Of a stretch of DNA of 64,000 nt, positions 1-11,500 are shown piece by piece. The position numbers and the translations under genes were made by a program. Under the pieces are notes generated by a model, which was not told where the DNA came from, did no database searches, and saw only the letters and a program-made list of their open reading frames with translations. The stretch lies in assembly GCA_026413225.1 (NCBI GenBank), contig CM048553.1, positions 117,124,690-117,188,689 of the forward strand, given 5' to 3'. How positions within the stretch are numbered: position 1 is the first letter of the stretch; every line of letters starts with the position of its first letter. Source of the stretch: Otis tarda (lineage: Eukaryota; Chordata; Aves; Otidiformes; Otididae).

Positions 1-1319
1 CCATTTAGGAAAACTGAAAATTATATACAGCCTCTCACAAGAGAATATATGCATGTTCTTTACAGTCGTGGGTAATATAAAATTGTATAAATATTTACAC
101 TCAGTTAAGAAAGAAAATCTGTGAAAATATTTAACATAAACTTTTAGAAAAGCCTGATGAAAAATCAGAATGAAATGCCCCCTAACAAAAAGACTGAAGT
201 GAAGTAAAGCAAAAAAAAAAAAAAATCCTTAAACGGAAAAAAAAATATGAATTAAAAAGAAAAAGCTTACAAGATGTGATCGATATTATGAAACTGAAGA
301 ACTAAAGGGAATAAATTAAAAATGATAGATCTTTTAATTTAAAAATTCAATTAAGACATCCACATTAGCCTGCTCTGTAATAGTCTAATACAATCATGAT
401 GAATTTATGCATAAGTCAGTTCTGGGTTTATCATCCCAGATGATGCTTAGTTTTAAAGGCACATTTAGTTTCTTTCATGTGTTTTCCCCTTATAGTACAA
501 CTCTTGAATTAAGGCTGTGAGCTTTACCCTACAGGAACATTCATGTCAGCCACATATGAAAATACCTACAACATACATCTGATTGAGATACCCAGTCTGA
601 TATCCCATTTCCCTGAGTCCTTTAGCATTCCCACTTGGTAACCTCATCACTCGTCCAGAAGGGAAGGGGCCTTGAGAGCTGATGATTAGCTCTCCTTGAG
701 CAAGGCTTTTTGTGAGCCCCTACACTGAAGCAAGTGCTAGAAATGGATTTATGTCAGTTGGAATTTCTTATCTGCAATTCAGTTATCTCTTCATCATCAG
801 GGACTACCTCCTCCTTCACCTGTGACATAAACAAGCCAAAAAAAAATCATGTAGCTTTTCCTTCTGTAGTCATATCACACTGTGGGATGATACTGATTCT
901 TCAGTCTATCCGCAGCGAGAACAAGCTTATGGGTAACTTCAGATCATATTGATTTCATTTTCATGCACTTTGCAAATGACAGATAATGTGCTGGTCCGTT
1001 TTGTTCAATGAAGAGCACTCATTCAGAGATTCAATTAACAATCACTGAGTATTGCCAGATATTTTATCAAGTGAAAAATTTTATCATGTTTTGTCATCTA
1101 GATAAGACACAAAAGTTGTACTTAGCCATCTAAACATTAAGATAGTTTCTGTTGAAATTAAATGCACAGAGTAGCATTATATTATTATTATTATTACCAC
1201 TTTCATACGTACCTTACACGACTAACTTTTCTGCATGTCTCACTTTCACTGAACATCTTACAGATTCTGGGAAAAAGTCAAGCTTTGTGTCCATGAGACC
1301 CAGCCAGTTTATAGAAGGG
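1..1319. other. Intergenic sequence upstream of the DSG4-like gene
   Basis: AT-rich sequence with no recognisable exon. Short open frames here have no cadherin or other familiar motif and no splice context. The end of another desmosomal cadherin gene could lie to the left of the window, but nothing in it can be seen here. Confidence 0.6.
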
Positions 1320-1931
1320 TGTCGTGGTTTAACCCCAGTCAGCAATCATGTACCACGTAGCCACTCGCTCAGCCTCCCCCTCCCCAGCGGGTTGGGGGAG
1401 AGGATTGGGAAGAAAGGAAAAAACTCATTGGTTGAGATGAAGACAGTTTACTAGGATTGTAAAGGGAGATTATAATAATAACAAAATATAGGGATAATAA
1501 AATATACAAAAAGAACAATGCACAATTTCTCACCACTCTGTGACCTGATGACTGCTATAGCCTGTCCTGAGCAGTGATCATGGAGATGACTCTGAAAAGC
1601 GATTCCAGAATGATCCCGAGCAGCAAGCAAAAGAGCGAGAGAGAGAGTTGGCCACTGGCCAACTCCCACTTATATATGGAGGGTGATGTCTATAGTATGC
1701 AATACTTTAGTTGGCCAGTTGGGTCAACTGTACTGGCTATATGCCTTCCAACTTCTTGCACCTGCACATTAGTGAAACCTGGGAAGCTGGAAAAAGTCCT
1801 TGGTCTCTTTAGCAAAAACTCTTAACATCAGTGTATTATCAACATTCTTCACATACCAAATCCCATATTAAATCCAAAATACATCAGCTACTGAGAAGAG
1901 AATTAGCTCCATCTCAGCTGAAACCAGGACA
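1320..1931 (+). mobile_element. Solo LTR of an ERVL-type endogenous retrovirus
   Basis: A 612-bp element begins TGTCGTGGTTTAACCCCAG and ends AACCAGGACA, so it has the TG...CA ends of an LTR. It is flanked by a perfect 5-bp direct repeat, AAGGG at 1315-1319 and 1932-1936, which is the target-site duplication length typical of ERVL elements. A TATA-like box (TATATATGG) lies near 1672, placing the LTR in + orientation. No internal gag or pol sequence or second LTR is present, so this is a solo LTR left by recombination between the two ends. The sequence resembles an LTR family I recall as abundant in neoavian genomes; the family name was not verified. Confidence 0.9.
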
Positions 1932-1936
1932 AAGGG

Positions 1937-4900
1937 CTACCCTAGCACATTACCTAAATTGTTCTCAGAACACCAAAATATGAAAAGTAGTAAAATTCTG
2001 TTAGAATACACAAATATCCCTAGCTTTTCTGTAATGAAGATATTTATTATTATTTCAACATGTCATTCTTCATTACTTCCTGGTCTTTTTTTCCAGGTCC
2101 TGTGAAGCTCTTTTTTGCTCCTGCATATTGTGCACCATGGGAAATATTAAAAAAAAAAGAATTATTTAAAATGTCTTTAAGTATGAAAATAATATAGACA
2201 GGAAATAAAGCATTCTTTCTGAATGTGGAGCAGATTTATTTATTTTGAAATTCAGAAAGGCACTGAGTGGGTGCTGACCCAGTGAGGACAGCAACTGACC
2301 CTTGACTGAGGGACTAACTCATTGCTGACCTGGAGCAAAAGCTCCCTCTCTGAGCCCCATGACATGAGCAGGTGTAGCTCATATTGGGAACTGTGCCAGG
2401 AGGAGTGCAGGACCAAACATTTTCCTGTGAGATGCTCAGAAAGTTGATTTAAGCTATGAGTGTGTGTGTGTGTGTGTGTATATTTGTGTGAAAGTAGACT
2501 GCATCAAATATGGATGAAGCAGGTTTGAAATCAGCTGCAGGTTTGGTCTGATGATGTAGTCTTGGAGGTTTAAAAGCTTACATCTAATTTTAAAATATGA
2601 CTCAAGAACAGTGTTTTAAAAGTAATTAGACCACTGCAATAGGAAAAGGGTACTTTCAAAAGCACTCAAACATGTTAGTTATCTCGCACAAGTGAAAGTC
2701 TCTAGGAACTGGACTCTTAGCTGGCTTTGCAATATCAGTGGGTGAGTGACTGATTTTTAGACATCAAAATATATTTGAAAACTCTTTCCATGAAAAAAAA
2801 AAGTGAAATATTAATTATACTTTAAATTATACAGCTCTATCTACACAACAATCCAAGGCTTTTCCTCTACTCTTCTGCAACGTGTTAAGAAGAGTAAAAG
2901 AAAAAACACAAAAATCTTCATACCAAATGTAAAAGAGAAAAAAGCCCCAAGCATTCAAAACTACTGTTAGGTGGGTGACAGTAATTCTGTTTTATTAACT
3001 CCATTATTCCCAAGGGTAATGGTCGGTGGCTTAGTAGTGTTTCTTCTTCAAGCTAGATCAAACTACTGTACCTTTTTTGGTCATTTTTGTTTAGACTAAC
3101 TATTTTTTAATTATTAATCTGCAAATTATATATTTGAAAGTTGGAACATCTGTTTTGAAATTCGATTTGAAGTTATGTGACAAGTTTTCCTACTTAACGA
3201 TTGTTCTTAAGTATCTTTTCTGATGAGTCCGTGTGCACTCTTCATAATGAGGTATGTCACAGAGAGAAAGCATGTAACAGCTGAGGTTTTTGTTTTCACC
3301 TTTGCTGGGATTATTATAGTTGTTTGAGGCATTTTATCATCTTTTGTAGATCAAATTATCTTCTGTTATAATTTTAAAAATGACACAATAAAATTAGATA
3401 TTTTGGTCTGTAAAAGAACATGCATAATTTACATTTGCAAGAAAGAACTTCTTCAGTGGTCAAAATGGAAATCTAGAACTGCCAGGAGCAATTTTGAGTG
3501 ATACACACTTTCAGCCTTTCTTGGTTTCTTATCAAGGCTCCTATATAGCTTTCACATGCAGTGATTTCTCAATAATCTAAATAAAATAAATTTTAACAGT
3601 CTTCTTTCAAGGATACTGCAAAAATAGTCTACTGATCCAAGTCTCTGAAGGTCAGTAGAGAAGTCTGAGAATTACTCATTCTGAAGCCGTGTTTACCCTT
3701 ATTCTATGTATTTCCCCTACAGAGAAAGTATAGAACTAACTTTGAAATGCCAGAATACTGACCCACTTCAACCACTGACTATTGCATTAGTAATATGGAT
3801 ATTTTCCATGTTACTGTAATAATGATGACATCAGAATGGTATGAAACATTAATAAGCATACAGAAAAATCTGCAAACTAAAAATATAAACCCTTTAAACC
3901 AAATATTTGAAAAATCTAGAATAAAATGTTTTAAAATTGGCATCTTTTGGAATATTTGATTAAGCAATAGTTCTGAAGTAAGATACTTTGGTTCATAAAA
4001 GAATATCCATCTTTTATATGCACAATAAATAACTTCAAATTTTTACTTAATCCAAAGGAAAATTTCACATTGTTGAAAGTTTCCCAGGAAAGGGAGAATC
4101 TAGATGTGATCCATTTAATGGATCCATCCCAGTTTGCCTCACTGATTCACTGCTGGGCATGTTGCGCTTGGTACCAAAAGCTAAGTGACAGCAGGGACAT
4201 GCACGACTGGCTTTGACAGCCCCAGCCAGCTACAAGGCAGCAAAGCACCCGTGCTGGGCGGCGTGTAGGCACGGCATACTGCGAAGCTGCTTACCCAGCA
4301 GGAGCATGGGGCCTCGTCCTGGGAGGTGCTGAGCAACCTCAGAGGTGCTGAGTCCTCCTTTCCCAGCATGAGTTCAGCCCTGGGAGATGCCCAGCACCGT
4401 AGTGGGCTTGGCAGGCTCAGAAGCACACCAGTTTTATTGCACTTTTGGGGATGAAGCATGTACCCTACTCCCAAGTTCAGTGGCAGAGCAGAAGCTCACT
4501 CTTTTTTTCTTGCCCACTGCGGGTGGTTCAGGTATCCCAAGAACGCAAGGAGGGACTTACAATGCCTCTGCCGCAGAATGGACAGACCTATTGCTGAGCA
4601 AAGTGGGGAATCCTCTTTGATTTCTCCATCCTTCACATATCTCTGCTCTTCCATCCAAAATGAGGCCAGAAGTGAGCTGTGCAGCACATCCTCCCTTTGC
4701 TGTTGTTTTGAGCAGCTCTCCAGTTTCTCTGGCACGGAGCATGTGCACATCACCCTCCTCACCATGTCAGCGAGAGCACAACCCATAGGAAGGGAGAGGT
4801 ATGGCATGAGGAGGCTTTGCAGGTGATGAAAGCAGAAAGTCTCCTTCCTCTGCTTCAGATACTCTTGCGGCCTAATGAATAAACCATATTTTTTCCCCCC

Positions 4901-5483
4901 AAATTTATATGTATGGAACAGACTTCTTTGCACCTGGAAGAAAACAAATGGGCTTATATTTTAATTTAAACTCAAAATTTCTTAAAGTCCATATTCTTTA
5001 CGGTAATATTCATTAAGCTCTTCTATTGTACTCGGTGCAAGGAGAAAACTGGTAATTCCATTGACAGCAATGATAAGTTACCATTTTAATGATTCCTTAT
5101 GTTGTGAGTAATTTATAAATCACTCGGTATCTTCTCGGCGAAGCTTCCCTTCTGTTTTTAAAATGTACCCTTTCGTATCCAACAAAGGGTTTCAGTGCAA
5201 TAAGAATTAAGGTGTGTCTCTTAGCTTTTACCTGCAAGCAATAATGATGTTGTCAAGCGTTTCAGTTGAGACCAGCCCAGGATTTTGGGGTGGGGAAACA
5301 CACTTTGTTATACAGCATCTTCAGTGCTTCCCTCAGAGGGAGGCAGAGACACCTTGAAGGGCTGAGTATAAGGACATCTACTGAGTGTCTTTTTAAATAG
5401 ACACCAGTGGTGGGGGGGGAGGGGAAAAGGAACAGGCTTGTAACCATAACTCAGTTGGACTTGTATCCGAGAAGTCAGATGCC
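1937..5483. other. Upstream and promoter-side flank of the DSG4-like gene
   Basis: No exon is supported. It contains a (TG)n microsatellite at about 2459-2479 and a more GC-rich patch at 4180-4830 that has open frames on both strands without recognisable motifs. A TATA-like stretch (TTTTTAAATAG, about 5390-5400) followed by a G-run lies about 85 bp before the start codon and is a possible core promoter. No CpG island is present, in contrast to DSG2. Confidence 0.5.
2459..2480. repeat. (TG)n microsatellite
   Basis: About ten uninterrupted TG units in upstream intergenic DNA. Confidence 0.9.
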
Positions 5484-5531
5484 ATGGATTGGCTCCCTCA
5501 CCGAACAGCTGCTTTTCTATTCCTTTTATTG
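5484..5531 (+). CDS. DSG4: DSG4-like exon 1: start codon and signal peptide
   Basis: Sixteen codons beginning MDWLPHR and running into a Leu/Phe-rich core, then a GTAAGT donor at 5532. The MDW start is shared with mammalian DSG1 and DSG4, and G at -3 and +4 gives a good initiation context. An out-of-frame ATG sits five bases upstream (5479) in a weaker context. Confidence 0.85.
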
Positions 5532-8500
5532 GTAAGTCAGATTTTAAAACAGTTTTTGCAAACTCTGTGATTATGCCAGTTGAATTTTCCTCAACAGAGC
5601 ATTACATTTTACAGTGTAAACTACCCTTCAAAAAAAATCTTGTGAAATTTAGCATATAGAAAAAATCCCTGTGCTTATTTTAAACTGCACTTCTGTAGAT
5701 TCTATACAAATAATTTCAGTTTTCATTAAATGCTGACAAATGTTTATTTTAATTATGACTTTCTGCAGTCTGTTGATGTTCAATATGTAACTTCCTATTT
5801 TTATTGCACGACTTTTCAGGTGAATGTTGTCTGTGGCTACTATTTGAAGAGCCACTGTTATTAATTAAAATCTTATTATTATAAAAATCCTATCATTATA
5901 AAAATCCTAATAAATTAATTGGATATTATTTGGTTCTATGTTTTTATTTTTTAATCAATTGAGGGAATATGAAGAGCAAATCTCTTTTTCTAAACTGATT
6001 AGCAAGAGCACTTCAGAGCTAAACAAATCCTACGGCTATCTTTAAGAGAAAAATGTGAAATTTAGTGCAGACCCTAGCTGAATACAAATCAAGACTTGGC
6101 CTATTATTTCACATTACAAAGAATTCCTGTCTTGTCGTGCATTAGCGTCTGAGCCGCCATGTGCTGAGCAAGTGAATGCACGAATGAAAGTGTCGCTCTT
6201 CAGGTTTGTTTTTCTTACTGTAAAAGGAAAGTTGTGGCCATGGTCAAGTGGCATCATTGTACAATGTGTTCATCAAGGCATGGAAATTACCCAGAAATTA
6301 CTTAAAAGAATTATGGAAGCCCTTCTAGTCCTGCATTCTGATTTTTGTGTGGATTATTTTTACTCATCTGTGCTGCTCTTCTAAAATTAGGTAGAAGTTT
6401 AAAGCCCTGAAGATTGAAAAAAGTAGGATTTCTCTTATAGTTATGTCCTTCTGTGTCTTTCATTTTACACAATGTAATAGTAAGTGTAAGTGTTAGTAAA
6501 CTTTTTGTTACTGATCCCTCTAGAAATGTTATAGTCATGGAAAAAGTGTTTGTTGTTATAGAATATGAAATTCTAAGACTTACTTTGAGAAGATAATCCA
6601 TTAACTTTAGGTGACAGCTCAGTAAAGTAGAACTAACCAACATGGGGTAGCTGCCAAGCAAACAACGACAAGACTTGGCAAAAACAAGTTAGGGTTCGGA
6701 TGAGTTTCTGCTTGTTTAATGTGGCGCAGAGATCTCTGAGATTGGCATGTTGCACATCACACTAACACTCCTGGATTTTCTTGCAGCATTAGTGACTATT
6801 TGCTTTACTCAGTTACCTGGTGATGCATACCCTTGATGTGTTGAAGTTCAAAAAACAATTGACTGTACCATACCTAAGATCTGTCCATTCGAGAGAGATT
6901 TTACTGCTTTATCGTCTCTTGGCAACTCTGGAGCCATTTTAATTCTTTCAGTATATTATTGTTACAGCTGTGACTGATGCAGGATATGTGCTGGGTCAGG
7001 AAAAATGAGTTATTGTAAAAATTGCCATTATGTTTTGATGCCTATCAAATATTTGAACTTTTACTACCCAGAGGAACCAATTGTTGTTCTTATTATGCAT
7101 TCTTCTGTACAGCAGTATTCGTGGTGGCCTGTACAGCTTCGTAGCATCTTTCAGCACTTTACAGAAAGCTGACAGACAAACTGTAGAGATTAACTAAATT
7201 ATTTATACAATTTTACTGTATTCTGAGAAAAAGTCTTAGTGTTCAGCCTGATTCATCTTTCATGAAAATCACCTGTCTGAATGGTGTGTCTGGTTAGTAT
7301 ATTATTCATAATAACTTCTATAAAATAAAATTGTTGTGGAGTTATACATATTTTAGTACACTACTACACTTTCAAAAACAGAAAACTCACCAGTCCTGAA
7401 ACTAATAATTTTCTATGTGCATTTCACCATTGGTGGGACTGATTCTGCAACCCTTGCTCACATGACTTCAAAGGTGTTGTTCTCATGAGTAAGGGAGTCC
7501 TGTTTGTGATACTTGCACAGACATGTTTTATGGAAATAACCTGTTTGATCAGGTATGGCTCTTCTCCTGCCAGCTATCATGTGACACCTAATAATTTTAA
7601 ATTCACCGCATCTCTCATATGCACTTTTGTCTGGCAACATTTTCCCATGTGTTATCTACACTGCTTTTTTTTTTTTTTCCCAGTTATTATGCTATGGTTA
7701 AACCTCTTACTTGTAACTTGATTGCATGCAAAAATATTAAAGGGACAAATCCTCTCCTTGCATATGCATAGGAAACATCTGCCAGGATGTAGCCAGGAAC
7801 CTGCAGGCTCTTCTGCCAAAGGATTTTGGTGTGGAAATAGAAACTAAAGCAATTCCACATCCCAGAATTACCACCTAAGATTAGGCTCTTAAATCTGCAG
7901 TTTTACTTTCCTATAGTAAAAATGATCCCTAAGCAAATGTGCATTTGCAGCTAGGGCATTCTAACCCATATTGGAATTCAGGTTTTACTAAAGAGATTTA
8001 TTGAGGAGACTTAGCATAACTAATTTGAAAAACTCAAATTTGAATTATAATGGCTTACACCCTGTATCAAAATTACTTTTCTGTTCATTTTTCTAATTGT
8101 TAAGCTCAGTTACTGTACAGAAATTCATTATTTCTATATGACTTGTGCTGCGTTATTTAGCTCAGCAGAACAGAAACAATCATCTCAGCAGAAACTTTCC
8201 CAAAATGGACAGTTCTTTGAATAAACTTATTTTAAAATAAATAAAACTTTGGAATATATTCTTCTGACTAACATGAGCATTGTCATGCTAAAATAGCAAT
8301 TGTCCATCCTGGGCGCAATACAAAATACTGCCGTCAGTTGCTAACACAGGAAGCAATAGAAACACTTGACTTCAGCAGAATTAGAAAACAAAATGCTACA
8401 AAAATCATCTTGAAAAACTTTCCCTTTAAGCTGGAAGAAGCATCTTCATTAGTGACTTACAAAAATGAAAAGTATAGACAAAACCACATTCATGTTTCGA

Positions 8501-11500
8501 TTTAAAAGTAATCAAATGGCTTCTTTTTTAAATATAAGGTTTCGTCTTATGTTTCAATGCTGCTTCTCATTATTTCATGTGCACTAATTTATCATTTTTT
8601 AAAGACATATAGAATGAATAAAGGAAAGGTTTCGTTATTTCAACCCTTTACTAGTCAGAGCTTTGGCTGAGTAAGAAAGATGTAAAAGTCCCAAAAACGC
8701 TGACACAACCAGAGCTACCATGGCACCCTGATGACTAATATAATATGTGTGAGTTCTCAGCACTCCTCCCATCCAGGCCAATAACAATACCACTGTTGAC
8801 TTCAAAGAGAGAGGAGCAGATCCAACATGAATAATGCTGGGAAGATGTTAAAGGCGTGTTCAGTCATTTAGATTTGAGTAGGTGGAGGAGGGACGATTCC
8901 GTAATTGCGCATAATATTGCTTGGCAGTCAATTAATGATTAGTTAATTCTTGTTTGTAAATGGCTTTGAAGGTGCAAAGAACTATACACATCCTATGGGC
9001 CTAATGATGTTCCCAGTTACATCAGAATAAATCCAGAAGAAATCCAGTGTGACTCTAAGGTGTCATTTTCGACACAAGGTTCAGGCTCTGTATCATTGCA
9101 ATAAAAGACAAGCTTTCAGACAGGCCAGTGTGCAAATGACAATCACCATAAGCCTGATTCCTGTCTGCATCTCTCCCAATTCAAGCCAGAAACAGCTTGT
9201 GCAACAAGCCTCTAGCTTCTCTGCAGTTTCCATTTTTTCAGTCCCTCAGAGACTCACAAAAAACCAAATCTTGGTATCATTCTGATCAGCTTGCCTACCC
9301 CAAGGTCCTCAGGATGCATCCCACGTATTTTAGTGGCTCCTTTTGCTTGAACTATCTATCATTAATCACTGAATCTATGGAAACTGTTTCATGTATGTAC
9401 TCAGATACTAGTTTAGAAGGAAAATTTGTGCAGTACCTAGAAGCAGACTGGAGTTAGCTGCTAGGAAACAGTACCTCTCTGCTGGAAATAGCACTAGAAA
9501 AAAAGGGTTTGCATTGCAGAGAGGTATTAGAAATAGACGACTGGGGTGGGGGGAGCCTTCTAAATGCTGATAATAGTGGAGAACTGGAAAACATTAGTTG
9601 GTGAGGCAGAAGAACTTCCATTCCTGGATCAAGCTGGATAGATGTCACTCCAGAATTGTTGAGGTTTAGCTGGTGAACTAGATAACTTTGGTGTCTGCCT
9701 GCCCTCCTTCCTCTAACACAGCAGCAACTGAGAGAGACATACCAAATGCAGACCTCAAGTTCATTAGATCAGCCTTTTCAACTAACATCACAAACTGTAC
9801 TAAGGACTTTGGATTCAAAACCATCAAGACTTCTTTCAAGTTCTTCCACTAGCAACAAGTAGCAGAATGGGTTTTTCCTTAGCCAACACAGGACAACTGT
9901 GGAAATACAGGGCCTAAATTTACAGTCCTCAGTATTACTGATTAACAAATTCCTGACATTCCCACTATTGGTGCTCAAAAACACAGGATGAACCTCCACT
10001 GTAAAATGTATATTTTTCACTGCTTGAGAACAAAACTCCCTATAGGCTGAAAGCAAGTGTTTTATGAATATCCGTGTCCTTAAAAACCATAAATCTTTAC
10101 AGGCATAATTCTTATTTCAGAGATACACAATACAGTTTTCCAGTTAGGCCTGCTGGTTATTAGAGTAATGTGGCTGGATGTGAGATATTAGTTTCACTGT
10201 TAAATAACAGAATAGGCCACAGGATTCAAACAGTAGACAAGATTCACTAACATTGCACAGGGAGGTGTATACCCATACTTTTCTGGGTCAAGACAATTGA
10301 TTGCATGCCAGAAGGGATTTCAGCCCGAGGGTGGAGAAGATTTCACTGTACTCACCAAAGGAGCCTCTGCTTTGCCAGTGGGATCAACTGATAAGAGATA
10401 TTGAATCAGTGCTATTTCTGGCGGACTCCATCACTCAGCTTCTCTGGTGAGGGTGTAATCTGCTCCTTTTACACTCCCATGTTTCCCCAAGCTCCAAGGG
10501 GGATTATAAAAGGACTGGCTTGAGCTTCCACTGGGGTGAAAAAAACCCCATAGTTGAAACAGAGTCTGATATTGTTCCTTCTCTGAGATGAGTAATAGCT
10601 GCACGTGAATTTGAACCCCCATTCTGCAGCTGAAGATTTGAATAGTCACCAAGACATAAACTCAGAGTAAAAGATGTATTGATGCTTTTAGCACAACATG
10701 AATATATTGTAATGATTTTATGCAGAGTACTTTTCTTAACCATTTATGTCAATAGTTTACTCAAAGAAACAAGAAAAAACATCTTTGCTCCATGAATAGT
10801 CCAATAAATTTCAAGGTACATATACACCAAATGGACAAATCCACAGTCTAAATTCCCTCATTCAGAAGCAGATTGGGGCAACCATTATGTGCCGAGGTCT
10901 AAGGGAATGTTCTGGGCAAGATCAGATCACTGGAGACATTGCTTTGTGGACTACTTACAGCATAGAGGTAAATGGGGAAAAGGAGGAAGAGAGAGAAAGG
11001 AGGGTGAAGCTGCTGTTCATTAATCTGTTGCACGTAAGAGGTTGTTTTAACATGAAGTTAAGTGGAAAAAAGTCTGTGCCCATCTTCCAGCTTGACAGAA
11101 AAATGCAATAAATTTGAAGTGAGGAAAGTTCCATGAGGTAAAGCTATCACAGAGAAAAAGATTGTCACAGATTTTATCCAAGTATAACTGATATAAAACC
11201 CACCAGATAAAACATGTCAGACAGAAAAAAAAAAGCTATTGAACAGTACTGGTACATGATAAGGAAAGTGGAAAATTGATAACTACAGTTGTTAACCACA
11301 TTTGGTGAGAAAAGAGAAATTGCAACACTGTTTGGGTCACCTGGATATTTTGTTTCTCCTAATGATGAATGAAGCAAGCATCCAGTCCTGAAAATCTCCT
11401 ATTCTTCACCCTTTATTGTCTGAAAAGAGCAGAGGTACGTCCTAAACCCAAAAGAGATGCTCTGAAGAGGTACATTCACTAAGTGAACTTCATTTTCACA

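Noticed and set aside
1152..1825. Open frames over 1152-1825 on both strands
   Set aside because: They lie largely within the solo LTR, which is non-coding.
4181..4933. Overlapping frames of 97-145 codons on both strands upstream of the DSG4-like gene
   Set aside because: Locally GC-richer DNA; no recognisable domain, no splice support, and the frames conflict with each other.
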